From positions 1 through 46,950 of the forward strand of contig JAAWHU010000019.1 in the NCBI GenBank assembly GCA_022796015.1: a DNA stretch of 46,950 nt. The letters run 5' to 3'. Positions within the stretch are counted from its first letter, which is position 1. Each line of letters opens with the position of its first letter. Under the pieces are notes generated by a model. The model saw only the letters and a list, made by a program, of their open reading frames with translations, had not been told where the DNA came from and did not search any database. The stretch is from Hungatella sp. GTDB lineage: Bacteria > Bacillota > Clostridia > Lachnospirales > Lachnospiraceae. The position numbers were made by a program, and so were the translations under genes. This document shows, piece by piece, positions 38,776 through 46,943 of the stretch.

Positions 38776-39573
38776 TTATTCCAGATTCAGATGATTGGAG
38801 AGAATATAGTTGGTTATAAGGAAGAAAATCACAGTGGTAATAATTCCGTACAGGGTGGCATAGGTCATGTATCCATTGAAAAAGAAGTCCATGGAGCCCA
38901 TAAGAATACTGCTGTTTCCCGTTGCAACCAGCATGATAACGTTAAGAATCTGGCCGAACACGTAGATTCCAATATAGGAAAGGATGGCTCCCAGAATCCG
39001 ATGATTTTTCCACAGCTGTCCCAATGCAATGCAGGCAAAGAACATGAGAGGGCTGTTGAACAGCTGAATGACAGCGTTGATCGCCGTATAGAAGCTGTAA
39101 CTGCCAAAGGAAGAATCCATGGTATGGAGAAAGGATCTGAAGATATCCATAACAGGTACTTCTTTTAAGTGGCCCGTAAATAAAAGCAGAAAAGAAAGGC
39201 TTATAATCAGGTTCACCAGAATATGCCAGAATGCGGACATTAAAGTCTTGGACCAGATGAGGGTGCTGGTCTTTACCGGCAGGGTATGGGTTAAGTAGCC
39301 ATGGTCGCTTACCATAGTCTTATAAAAGTCATAGACTACAAACACAGAAGTCATGAGATAGCAGGCAATCAGGTAGATAATACAGATGCCCATGTAAAAG
39401 AGGGAAAAAATAGCGATTCCGTTATAAAAGCCATCGTAAGGCAAACGGCTCTGGGACAAAAGGATCTCAAAGAGAAGCTTGCCCACAACTGCAGCTATGG
39501 TGTAGCCGCAGAGAAGAGGAAGAAACAGACGGCAGGTTGATATAAAATCTTTCTTTAATAATTTGCCTAGCAT
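38776..39573 (-). CDS. ABC transporter permease (ABC-2-like)
   Basis: 265 aa with about six transmembrane segments (about residues 20-36, 60-80, 118-135, 165-185, 200-220 and 238-258) and no nucleotide-binding motif. It starts MLGKLLKKDFISTCR, typical for ABC-2 permeases that start with a short amphipathic stretch. Its start overlaps the end of the ATPase gene by seven bases, so the two form one transporter. The substrate is unknown. It is the last gene of a regulator-ATPase-permease operon of the Ytr kind. Confidence 0.85.
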   Translation of the reverse strand: MLGKLLKKDFISTCRLFLPLLCGYTIAAVVGKLLFEILLSQSRLPYDGFYNGIAIFSLFYMGICIIYLIACYLMTSVFVVYDFYKTMVSDHGYLTHTLPVKTSTLIWSKTLMSAFWHILVNLIISLSFLLLFTGHLKEVPVMDIFRSFLHTMDSSFGSYSFYTAINAVIQLFNSPLMFFACIALGQLWKNHRILGAILSYIGIYVFGQILNVIMLVATGNSSILMGSMDFFFNGYMTYATLYGIITTVIFFLITNYILSNHLNLE

Positions 39574-40265
39574 TGAAATACCTCCCTGAATAAATCATCC
39601 ACAGATCTGTGATGCTGTTCCCGGATATCATCCACAGAAGACTGCAGGGTAATAATACCGTTTTTAAGGAAAATAACCTGATCCAGTACCTGCTCCACAT
39701 CGGAGATTAGGTGAGTGGAGATCAGAATAGAACCATGTTCATTATAATTGGTCAGAATCGTCTGCAGGATATAATCTCTGGCCGCAGGATCTACACCTCC
39801 TATGGGTTCATCTAAAAGATAGAGATCCGCATTGCGGCTCATGACAAGAATCAGCTGTACCTTCTCCCTGGTTCCCTTGGAGAGAGTCTTTAACTTTTGT
39901 CCGGGATTGATGTTGAGCCGATTTAACATCTCATAGGCCTTGTTCCTGTCGAAGTTCTCATAAAAGTCGTGGAACAAATCCACGATCTGGGAAACCTTCA
40001 TCCAGTCGCTGAGATAATTCGTATCTGGAAGGTAGGAAATCCTGGATTTTGACTTAGGCCCTACAGGTTCACCGCATACAGATAACTGGCCTGAGGTGGG
40101 AACCAAAAGGCCGCAGGCCAACTTGATTAAGGTGGTCTTGCCGCTTCCGTTAGGCCCCAGGAGGCCGATAATATGTCCTGGCTCAATGGATAAAGACACA
40201 TCATGAAGAGCAGTCATAGGACCGAACTGCTTTGTAACATGGGAATACTCTAAGATTGTATTCAT
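39567..40265 (-). CDS. ABC transporter ATP-binding protein
   Basis: 232 aa, a single nucleotide-binding domain. Walker A GPNGSGKT is at residues 37-44, the signature is LSKGTREK (a variant of LSGGQ, common in this subgroup), and Walker B with catalytic Glu is LYLLDEPIGGVD. It energises the permease encoded directly after it. The gap to the upstream regulator is 14 bases. Confidence 0.95.
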   Translation of the reverse strand: MNTILEYSHVTKQFGPMTALHDVSLSIEPGHIIGLLGPNGSGKTTLIKLACGLLVPTSGQLSVCGEPVGPKSKSRISYLPDTNYLSDWMKVSQIVDLFHDFYENFDRNKAYEMLNRLNINPGQKLKTLSKGTREKVQLILVMSRNADLYLLDEPIGGVDPAARDYILQTILTNYNEHGSILISTHLISDVEQVLDQVIFLKNGIITLQSSVDDIREQHHRSVDDLFREVFQC

Positions 40266-40279
40266 ACTTTACCTCCGGT

Positions 40280-40645
40280 TTATATAGATTTTATAACTTT
40301 GTGGATCAGGGCAATAATCTCATCAGTCCCATATCCAAGCTGCTCCATCTCGTGGAAAAAAGTGAGGATTTTCTCCTCTCCTATGGACTCCTTCATCTTT
40401 TTAATCAACTCCCCATCCTCTGTCACAAATCGCCCTGCAGTTCTCTGACTGTAGATCAGCCCGCTCCGCTCCAGCTCTGCCAGAGCCCGCTGCATGGTGT
40501 TGGGATTCACAGATGACTCTGCCGCCAGATCCCTGACTGAGGGAAGCTTGCTTCCCGCCAGATACTGGCCGGATATAATCAGAAATCGAATCTGTTCCAA
40601 AAGCTGTGTGTAGATGGGCCTTCCGCTGTCAAACTGCCATGCCAT
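40280..40645 (-). CDS. GntR-family regulator, YtrA subfamily
   Basis: 121 aa. A winged helix-turn-helix (PIYTQLLEQIRFLIISGQY through SVNPNTMQRALAELERSGLI, about residues 10-65) is followed by a short two-helix C-terminal part, the size that marks the YtrA subfamily. These regulators lack a large effector domain and usually repress a cotranscribed ABC transporter. A perfect 20-bp inverted repeat lies over its own transcription start, which suggests autorepression. Confidence 0.92.
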   Translation of the reverse strand: MAWQFDSGRPIYTQLLEQIRFLIISGQYLAGSKLPSVRDLAAESSVNPNTMQRALAELERSGLIYSQRTAGRFVTEDGELIKKMKESIGEEKILTFFHEMEQLGYGTDEIIALIHKVIKSI

Positions 40646-40666
40646 AAAAGACCTCCTCTATATTAA

Positions 40667-40686
40667 TGTATTAAGCAATTAATACA
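40667..40686. promoter_or_regulatory. Operator of the YtrA-type operon
   Basis: TGTATTAA, GCAA, TTAATACA: perfect 8-nt arms with a 4-nt spacer, directly adjoining the -10 box at 40687-40692 on the transcribed side. The position over the start site fits repression by the adjacent GntR protein. Confidence 0.8.
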
Positions 40687-40715
40687 ATTATACAGTTTTA
40701 GAGTTAGAATGTCAA
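40687..40715 (-). promoter_or_regulatory. Promoter of the YtrA-type operon
   Basis: Minus strand: TTGACA, a 17-nt spacer and TATAAT, a full consensus promoter. Confidence 0.85.
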
Positions 40716-40736
40716 GAGTAATCCGGCAATTTTTAC

Positions 40737-40765
40737 TTGATTTCAACTTTTAAATCACTTATGAT
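40737..40765 (+). promoter_or_regulatory. Promoter of the fumarase operon
   Basis: TTGATT, a 17-nt spacer and TATGAT. The apparent reading-frame start at 40737 falls in the -35 box, which supports the later TTG start of the alpha subunit. Confidence 0.65.
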
Positions 40766-40811
40766 AAATTTACAGGAAAACTTCATAAAAATAAGATTGG
40801 AGGGAACGGCT

Positions 40812-41654
40812 TTGAGAGTGATCACTGCAAAAGAGATTACCCAAAATATAAAACAGATGTGTATAGAAGCCAACCATGTATTGTCTTCTGACATGAAGGA
40901 CGTGTTTGAGGCGGCGGTAAAGGAGGAGGCTTCTCCCCTCGGTAAAAAGATTCTGAACCAGCTTGAGGAGAATTTGAAGATTGCAAAGGAAGACATGATT
41001 CCCATATGCCAGGATACGGGGATGGCCGTTATTTTTGTAAAAATAGGGCAGGAGGTCTACATAGAAGGAGGTTCGCTTACAGACGCCATAAACCAGGGAG
41101 TGAGGGAAGGCTATGGGGAAGGATATCTGAGAAAATCCGTGGTATCAGACCCTATTGAGAGAATCAATACAAAGGACAATACTCCTGCCGTAATCCACTA
41201 TGAAATCATCCAGGGAGACCAGATGGAGATCACCGTGGCTCCTAAGGGGTTTGGAAGCGAGAATATGAGCCGTGTGTTTATGTTAAAGCCTGCCGATGGA
41301 ATCGAGGGAGTCAAAGAGGCCATCCTGACTGCCGTGAAGGATGCCGGGCCCAACGCCTGCCCCCCTATGGTAGTGGGAGTAGGCATTGGAGGAACCTTTG
41401 AAAAATGCGCTCTCATGGCAAAGCATGCCCTGATCAGGAATCTTAAGGAGGTTTCTCCGATTCCCTATGTGAGAGAACTGGAGAAGGAGATGCTTAAAAA
41501 AATCAATGGTCTGGGAATCGGGCCGGGAGGGTTAGGAGGAACCATCACCGCTCTGGCAGTGAATATTGAGACCTATCCCACCCACATTGCAGGCCTGCCA
41601 GTGGCAGTGAATATCTGCTGTCATGTGAACCGCCATGTACATCGTGTTATTTAA
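40812..41654 (+). CDS. Class I fumarate hydratase, alpha subunit
   Basis: 280 aa from a TTG start. Class I fumarases are oxygen-sensitive 4Fe-4S enzymes converting fumarate and malate; in many anaerobes the enzyme is split in two subunits, as here. Characteristic blocks are MIPICQDTGMAVIFV, KGFGSENMSRVFML, GPNACPPMVVGVGIGG and FEKCALMAKHAL, with the cluster-binding Cys residues. TTG at 40812 is chosen because GGAGGG lies seven bases upstream, the protein then starts RVITAKEITQNIK as in its relatives, and the earlier ATG lies on top of the promoter. Tartrate dehydratase is a close alternative. Confidence 0.92.
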   Translation: MRVITAKEITQNIKQMCIEANHVLSSDMKDVFEAAVKEEASPLGKKILNQLEENLKIAKEDMIPICQDTGMAVIFVKIGQEVYIEGGSLTDAINQGVREGYGEGYLRKSVVSDPIERINTKDNTPAVIHYEIIQGDQMEITVAPKGFGSENMSRVFMLKPADGIEGVKEAILTAVKDAGPNACPPMVVGVGIGGTFEKCALMAKHALIRNLKEVSPIPYVRELEKEMLKKINGLGIGPGGLGGTITALAVNIETYPTHIAGLPVAVNICCHVNRHVHRVI

Positions 41655-41681
41655 AGGATCAGGAAGAAAATGGAGGAAGCT

Positions 41682-42248
41682 ATGGAACGACATATAGATG
41701 CACCTGTGGTCCCGGAAAAAGTCAAGGATCTGAAAGCAGGAGATTATGTATATATAACAGGAACCATTTATACTGCCAGAGATGCTGCACATAAGAGAAT
41801 GCAGGAAGCCCTGGACAGGGGGGAGGAACTTCCTTTTCATGTGAAAGAAAATGTGATCTATTATATGGGGCCATCACCTGCAAGAGAAGGACGTCCTATT
41901 GGCTCGGCAGGCCCCACTACGGCCAGCCGTATGGATAAATACACACCGGCTCTGTTGGATCTTGGCCTGGGAGCCATGATCGGAAAAGGAAAGAGAAGCC
42001 AGGCTGTGACAGAAGCGATAATAAGAAACGGGTCTGTTTATTTTGCAGCAGTGGGAGGAGCCGGAGCCATCCTTTCCAAATGCATTCTTTCCAGCGAAGT
42101 AATCGCCTACGAAGATCTGGGGACAGAAGCCATCCGCCGCCTGGAAGTAAAAAATCTGCCAGTGGTAGTAGTAATTGATTCCAATGGAAATAATCTGTAT
42201 GAGACAGCTGTATTAGAATATTGTAAAAAAGAGGCGGACAGACAATGA
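41682..42248 (+). CDS. Class I fumarate hydratase, beta subunit
   Basis: 188 aa, the C-terminal half-domain of class I fumarase. Typical stretches are KAGDYVYITGTIYTARDAAHKRM, VIYYMGPSPAREGRPIGSAGPTTASRMD, MIGKGKRSQAV and YFAAVGGAGA. The start is put at ATG 41682, five bases after GGAGG; ATG 41670 is also possible. It follows the alpha subunit by 27 bases and overlaps the next gene by four bases. Confidence 0.92.
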   Translation: MERHIDAPVVPEKVKDLKAGDYVYITGTIYTARDAAHKRMQEALDRGEELPFHVKENVIYYMGPSPAREGRPIGSAGPTTASRMDKYTPALLDLGLGAMIGKGKRSQAVTEAIIRNGSVYFAAVGGAGAILSKCILSSEVIAYEDLGTEAIRRLEVKNLPVVVVIDSNGNNLYETAVLEYCKKEADRQ

Positions 42249-42955
42249 AAAGAATTCTTTTAATGGTGATTACGAATCTGTTCCATGTTCCGTGGTGGCT
42301 GCATCAGATCGATAAAATGGGGAGGGACCCTGTAAGATACAGTGAAGAGGAACGATATCACTATCTGAGAAAAAGGCTGCGGCGGATCATCAGGAGAGGC
42401 AGGGTGAAGGTGGTAACCTGCGGTGTGGAAAATCTGCCGAAAACCAACGGATTTATTCTCTTCCCCAATCATCAGGGACTTTTTGACATGCTGGCCATTA
42501 TTCAGAGCTGCCCCAAACCTTTAGGGGTAGTAATAAAAAAAGAAGCAGCAGAATGGATTTTGGTGAAGCAGGTGGTTCGTCTTTTAGAAGGGATTCCCAT
42601 GGACCGTTCGGATGTGCGGGGGTCTATGGAGATTATTAAGGAGATGGCATCTCAGGTAAAAAAAGGAAGAAACTTCGTCATATTTCCAGAAGGCACAAGG
42701 AGCAGAAACGGCAATGAGATCCTGGACTTTAAAGCTGGCACCTTTAAAAGCGCTGTGAAAGCCGGCTGTCCCATTATTCCCGTGGCACTCATTGACAGCT
42801 TCCGTCCCTTTGATCTGGCTTCCATAAAAAAGGAAACGGTTCAGGTACATTTTCTGAAAGCCATTTATCCGGAACAATATATGGGGATGAAGACCGTGGA
42901 GATAGCAGAATTAGTTCACGGAAGGATTCAGAAGGAAATAAAAAAATACTGTTGA
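42245..42955 (+). CDS. plsC: 1-acyl-sn-glycerol-3-phosphate acyltransferase (PlsC-like)
   Basis: 236 aa. The catalytic HX4D motif is NHQGLFD (His76, Asp81), and the acceptor-binding motif FPEGTRSRNG follows at about residue 149, then GCPIIPVALI. This is the standard layout of acyltransferases that add the second acyl chain to phosphatidic acid at the membrane. An N-terminal hydrophobic segment (about residues 3-20) may attach it. The start overlaps the fumarase beta stop (ATGA), an unexpected pairing with central metabolism. Confidence 0.92.
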   Translation: MKRILLMVITNLFHVPWWLHQIDKMGRDPVRYSEEERYHYLRKRLRRIIRRGRVKVVTCGVENLPKTNGFILFPNHQGLFDMLAIIQSCPKPLGVVIKKEAAEWILVKQVVRLLEGIPMDRSDVRGSMEIIKEMASQVKKGRNFVIFPEGTRSRNGNEILDFKAGTFKSAVKAGCPIIPVALIDSFRPFDLASIKKETVQVHFLKAIYPEQYMGMKTVEIAELVHGRIQKEIKKYC

Positions 42956-42961
42956 AAAAAC

Positions 42962-42990
42962 TTTACACTAACGCGTTGAAGTGTTATACT
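42962..42990 (+). promoter_or_regulatory. Promoter of the permease-amidohydrolase operon
   Basis: TTTACA, a 17-nt spacer and TATACT. The spacer contains the palindrome AACGCGTT (42971-42978 region), and a repeat pair follows the -10 box. Confidence 0.7.
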
Positions 42991-43031
42991 GTCAGAAACA
43001 GATTTCTGTCAGCTTTGACTCGTCAGAAACA
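42991..43031 (+). repeat. Direct repeats in the permease leader
   Basis: GTCAGAAACA occurs at 42991-43000 and again at 43022-43031, 31 bases apart (about three helical turns). The first copy is also half of the inverted repeat CAGAAA-CAGA-TTTCTG (42993-43008). The position at and after the start site suggests regulator binding; the protein is unknown. Confidence 0.5.
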
Positions 43032-43063
43032 AGTTTAATAAAATAACAGAAGAGGTAACAAAT

Positions 43064-44272
43064 ATGGAAACATTGTGGACCCCATTGTTTAGCTTTATGG
43101 TTTTTACTCTGATATTCGGTTTGTTTGGAGATATGGTTGCTTACAAGACCAAGGCTGTGGTTTCGGCAGTAATTATAGGCTGTATCTGTTATCTGTCAGG
43201 AATGCTTTTGGGTATCATCCCCGCTGATTCCATCAGCAGCACCGGCCTTCCGGCAATTATGAATGCTTTCGGCATTGCTATGATGATCACCAACCTTGGG
43301 ACTATGATTAATCTGAAGGAGCTGATCCGCGAGTGGAAGACTGTGGTGGTGGCCTGTGCCGGTCTCGTAGGAATCGCTGTCATTGCGTTTACCATCGGAA
43401 CCTGGCTCTTTGGTAAGGAGTATTCTCTCTGTGCCGCACCTCCTATTTCAGGGGGAATTATCGCCGCCATCCTGACGGCAGATGCGGCTACTGCCGCCGG
43501 AAGACCGGAGCTGGCAACCTTTGCGATTCTGGTATGCTCGCTGCAGCTGTTTGTAGGCCTTCCCGTAGCATCAAGATGCCTGAAGATGGAAGCAAAACGT
43601 CTCCTGAAGCAGAAGGATGGGGTTCATGAATCAAAGAAGACATCCAAAAGAGATGAGGGATGGAATTTAAAAATCATAAAGAGCTGGCCTAAATGGACAC
43701 AGACTACAGGAATCATTATGTTTAAACTGTCCTTTGTGGCAGTAATTGCGACTTGGGTGTCTAATCTTACCCTGCTTCCAGGCGCCAGCCGTCCCCTTTT
43801 AAATTCCAGTATCGCCTATCTGATCTTTGGCGTACTGTTTACGGAGATCGGATTTTTGGAGAGGGAATCTCTTCAGAAAGCCAATGCCTTCGGCGTTCTC
43901 ATGATTGGTACCTTGGCTGTGCTTCCCGGAAATTTTGCTTCTGTGACAGTTCAGAATCTGATTGATATGATTATGCCTCTAATCGGGATGTTGGTATTTT
44001 GTACAGTGGGAATTGCGGTTCTGTCAACTGTGACAGGCAAGCTCCTTCATTACTCCATGCCTGTTTCCATAGCCATAGGTGTGACGGCTTTGTTCGGATA
44101 TCCCTGTACTCAGATTGTCACAGAGGAAGTGGTGCAGTCTGTGGACGCCACACCGGAGCAGAAGGAGATGCTTACTGCTTCCCTTCTTCCCAAAATGCTT
44201 ATCGGAGGCTTTACTACGGTTTCTGTGGCTTCCGTTGTTTTTGCCGGACTTATTGTACCTATGATTTTTTAA
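43064..44272 (+). CDS. Multi-pass permease, GltS-like fold suspected
   Basis: 402 aa with about ten to eleven hydrophobic segments, a charged cytosolic loop in the middle (about residues 178-205, KRLLKQKDGVHESKKTSKR) and Gly/Ala-rich re-entrant-like stretches (PPISGGIIAAILTADAATAAG at about 127-147; IAIGVTALFGYPCTQI near 340). The two-repeat layout resembles the sodium/glutamate symporter and related carriers, but I cannot assign a family with certainty. Cotranscription with two amidohydrolases suggests it imports their substrate, perhaps a dipeptide or N-acyl amino acid. Confidence 0.75.
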   Translation: METLWTPLFSFMVFTLIFGLFGDMVAYKTKAVVSAVIIGCICYLSGMLLGIIPADSISSTGLPAIMNAFGIAMMITNLGTMINLKELIREWKTVVVACAGLVGIAVIAFTIGTWLFGKEYSLCAAPPISGGIIAAILTADAATAAGRPELATFAILVCSLQLFVGLPVASRCLKMEAKRLLKQKDGVHESKKTSKRDEGWNLKIIKSWPKWTQTTGIIMFKLSFVAVIATWVSNLTLLPGASRPLLNSSIAYLIFGVLFTEIGFLERESLQKANAFGVLMIGTLAVLPGNFASVTVQNLIDMIMPLIGMLVFCTVGIAVLSTVTGKLLHYSMPVSIAIGVTALFGYPCTQIVTEEVVQSVDATPEQKEMLTASLLPKMLIGGFTTVSVASVVFAGLIVPMIF

Positions 44273-44324
44273 CACTGTGAGAGCATAAAGTGCCAAACGT
44301 AACATAGATAGAAAGGGATAAATT

Positions 44325-45551
44325 ATGAACAGAACAATTTTAAAGTGCGGTCTCCTTTTTACAGCAGAGGATGAGAAGGTTCAGGAAAACATGGCCGTGG
44401 TTGTGGAAGGCAATCAGATCGCCAAGGTAGCGCCCTGGAAAGAAGGAGAATTTCAGGGGGAAAAGGTTATTGATCTCTCCAACAAATTTGTAATGCCCGG
44501 CCTTATTGACGCCCATGTCCATGTAAATATGAACGGGGAGACCAGCATTGATAAAATGTATAAGAGTACTGCAGGTGAGGTGACCCTGTGGTCCATGGTT
44601 CATGCCCAGAGTGATCTCATGGCAGGTTTTACCACCATCAGAGATGAAGGGGCCATGGATTTTACGGATGTGGCTCTGCGGGATGCCATCAACAAAGGAA
44701 TGGTCATTGGGCCTAGAATGTTTGTGTCCGGTGTGGCCATAAGCTCTACAGGAGGCCACGGTGATGGAGACTTTAATCCTTCTGTTTCAGGGGGAACATT
44801 CGGAAATATTGTTAACAGTCCGGATGAAGCCAGGAAGGCGGCCCGCTATACCTTTAAGTACGGAGCGGATCAGCTGAAGATTATGGCTACAGGAGGAGTT
44901 ATGAGTTATGGGGACGAACCAGGCGCCCCTGAATTGAGCTTTGAGGAGATGAAGGCTGCGTTGGATATTGCCAACAGCAGAGGAAGGATCTCTTCTGCAC
45001 ACGCCCACGGGGCAGCAGGAATCAAGAATGCAATCCGTGCAGGAATCACTTCCATTGAACATGGAATGCTTATTGACCATGAAGGGATGGAGATGATGAA
45101 GGAGTACGGCACCTATCTGATTCCTACCATTATCGCCGCTCATCGGATTGTGGAATTTGGAAAGACAGGGGCCTTGGCGCCCTGGATGGTGGAAAAAGCC
45201 ACACTTTGTCTGGAGAATCACGGAGAACATCTAAAAGAGATGGTGGCCATGGGAGTGAATATAGGATTTGGCACGGACAGCGGCACTGCTTTTAACCCTC
45301 ACGGAAAACAGGCCTTTGAATTTGAACTCATGACGCGCTGCGGATTTACTCCTGCCCAGGCTCTGCTTTCAGCTACAAAGGTCAATTCCACACTGTTAAA
45401 GTGGCATGACAGAATCGGTTCCATAGAGGAGAACAAGCTGGCAGATATTGCGGCCTTTGACGGTAATCCCCTGAAGGATATCCGTGATATGACCCGATGC
45501 TCCTTTGTTATGAAGGACGGCGTAGTGTACAAACAGGAGGAAATAGCATGA
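44325..45551 (+). CDS. Metal-dependent amidohydrolase 1
   Basis: 408 aa, amidohydrolase superfamily, in the subgroup that contains imidazolonepropionase-like and Xaa-Pro or N-acyl amino acid hydrolases. HxH (His64, His66) in LIDAHVHVN, a probable carboxylated Lys in QLKIMATGGV, His in SAHAHG and IEHG, and the catalytic Asp in FGTDSGT form the binuclear metal site. The N- and C-terminal segments form the small beta domain. No signal peptide is seen. It shares many blocks with the next gene and overlaps it by four bases. The substrate is unassigned. Confidence 0.9.
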   Translation: MNRTILKCGLLFTAEDEKVQENMAVVVEGNQIAKVAPWKEGEFQGEKVIDLSNKFVMPGLIDAHVHVNMNGETSIDKMYKSTAGEVTLWSMVHAQSDLMAGFTTIRDEGAMDFTDVALRDAINKGMVIGPRMFVSGVAISSTGGHGDGDFNPSVSGGTFGNIVNSPDEARKAARYTFKYGADQLKIMATGGVMSYGDEPGAPELSFEEMKAALDIANSRGRISSAHAHGAAGIKNAIRAGITSIEHGMLIDHEGMEMMKEYGTYLIPTIIAAHRIVEFGKTGALAPWMVEKATLCLENHGEHLKEMVAMGVNIGFGTDSGTAFNPHGKQAFEFELMTRCGFTPAQALLSATKVNSTLLKWHDRIGSIEENKLADIAAFDGNPLKDIRDMTRCSFVMKDGVVYKQEEIA

Positions 45552-46765
45552 AGCAGGTAATAATATGTGGCCATCTTTTTGATGTAAAGGAAAAGAAGTT
45601 TAGAGAAGGTGTTAATGTATATATTGATGGAAACATAATCAAAAGGATAGACGACAGCGGTGCTGAACCGGAACCGGGCTGGGATGTTGTGGACTTAAGG
45701 GGCAAGTATGTGATGCCTGGGTTTATTGACTGCCATGTCCATCTGAATATGAACGGAGAGCCCGATGGAGCAGCTTCCATGGCCATGGCGACAGATGGGG
45801 ACATGGTTCTGAAAGCATATGTATATGCCATGAGAGATCTTATGGCAGGATTTACGGGAGTGAGAGACGAGGGCGCCTCAGGATTTACGGATATCGCTCT
45901 CCGCAATATGATCGAACAAGGAGTTGTAAAGGGGCCGAGGATTTTCTGCAGCGGTATGCCTTTGGGAACTACGGGAGGTCATGCGGATTCCCACTTTAAT
46001 CCTTATATTACAGGAAGAAGCTCCATGGGGATAGTTGTGGATGGACCGGACGCCGGACGGGCCGCAGCCAGGGAGAACTTTAAGAGAGGGGCAGACCAGA
46101 TTAAACTTATGGCTACAGGAGGCGTTATGTCCGTAGGGGATGATCCGGGGTCACCGGAATTTACTATGGAAGAGATGAAAGCCATCTGTGATGAGGCAAA
46201 ACAAAAGGGAAAGCTTACCAGCGCCCACACTCACGGAGCACTCGGTATCAAATGGGCTATTGAGGCAGGTGTGGATACCATTGAGCACGGAACTATGCTG
46301 GATGATGAGGGACTTCAGATGATGTTGGAGCACGGTTCCTGGCTGGTTCCCACGCTTTGTGCTCCCTATAATATTATGAAGCATGGTGTGGAAGCAGGGA
46401 TCCCCAAGCATATGGTAGATAAATGTGCCACAGTGGCAGAGCTTCACAAAAAATCTGTAAGGCGGGCTTACGAAGCAGGGGTAAAGATCGCTTTCGGTAC
46501 AGATACGGCAACTCCCTTCAGCACCCATGGTTCCCAGGCCCTGGAATTTGAATTGCTGGTAGATGATGGGTTTACACCGGAAGACGCCATCCTTTCGGCT
46601 ACCATCAATGCCGCTGAAATGCTGCGCTGGGATCACAAGGTAGGTTCTGTAGAAGAAGGAAAGCTGGCAGACCTTGTGGCTGTGGATTCGGATCCCATAG
46701 CCGATATCTGTGTCCTTAAAAATGTTTCCTTTGTAATGAAAGATGGGGAGATTTTTAAGCAGTGA
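45548..46765 (+). CDS. Metal-dependent amidohydrolase 2 (tandem paralogue)
   Basis: 405 aa, with the same metal-site series as its neighbour: FIDCHVHLNMNGE, QIKLMATGGVMS, SAHTHG, IEHGT and FGTDTATPF. The start is ATG 45548 (GGAGG upstream, inside the end of amidohydrolase 1); an upstream in-frame ATG at 45497 lies in the coding part of gene 1 and is rejected. The pair arose by tandem duplication, but substrate-pocket stretches (for example PYNIMKHGVEAG against AAHRIVEFGKTG) differ, so activities may too. No terminator is seen after it. Confidence 0.9.
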   Translation: MKQVIICGHLFDVKEKKFREGVNVYIDGNIIKRIDDSGAEPEPGWDVVDLRGKYVMPGFIDCHVHLNMNGEPDGAASMAMATDGDMVLKAYVYAMRDLMAGFTGVRDEGASGFTDIALRNMIEQGVVKGPRIFCSGMPLGTTGGHADSHFNPYITGRSSMGIVVDGPDAGRAAARENFKRGADQIKLMATGGVMSVGDDPGSPEFTMEEMKAICDEAKQKGKLTSAHTHGALGIKWAIEAGVDTIEHGTMLDDEGLQMMLEHGSWLVPTLCAPYNIMKHGVEAGIPKHMVDKCATVAELHKKSVRRAYEAGVKIAFGTDTATPFSTHGSQALEFELLVDDGFTPEDAILSATINAAEMLRWDHKVGSVEEGKLADLVAVDSDPIADICVLKNVSFVMKDGEIFKQ

Positions 46766-46794
46766 AAAAATCCGTAAAAAAGTAAAAATACATG

Positions 46795-46823
46795 TTGACA
46801 AGAATAAAAAACTCTTGTATAAT
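46795..46823 (+). promoter_or_regulatory. Promoter of tRNA-Ser
   Basis: TTGACA, a 17-nt spacer and TATAAT: an exact consensus promoter, 32 bases upstream of the tRNA. Confidence 0.9.
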
Positions 46824-46855
46824 TGCTAATGCGTCTGAAACAAGGACGAGCAAAC

Positions 46856-46943
46856 GGAGAAATACTCAAGAGGCCGAAGAGGCGCCCCTGCTAAGGGTGT
46901 AGGTCGGGCAACCGGCGCGAGGGTTCAAATCCCTCTTTCTCCG
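46856..46943 (+). tRNA. tRNA-Ser (anticodon GCT)
   Basis: 88 nt. The acceptor arms GGAGAAA and TTTCTCC pair fully, with discriminator G. The anticodon stem CGCCC/GGGTG encloses the loop CTGCTAA, anticodon GCT (codons AGC/AGU). The long variable arm (class II) contains GGTCGGGCAACCGGC, and the T-loop is TTCAAAT. No CCA is encoded. Confidence 0.96.

Noticed and set aside
40737-40811. N-terminal extension of fumarase alpha from 40737.
   Set aside because: This segment contains the promoter boxes, and the TTG at 40812 has a good ribosome-binding site and the expected protein start.
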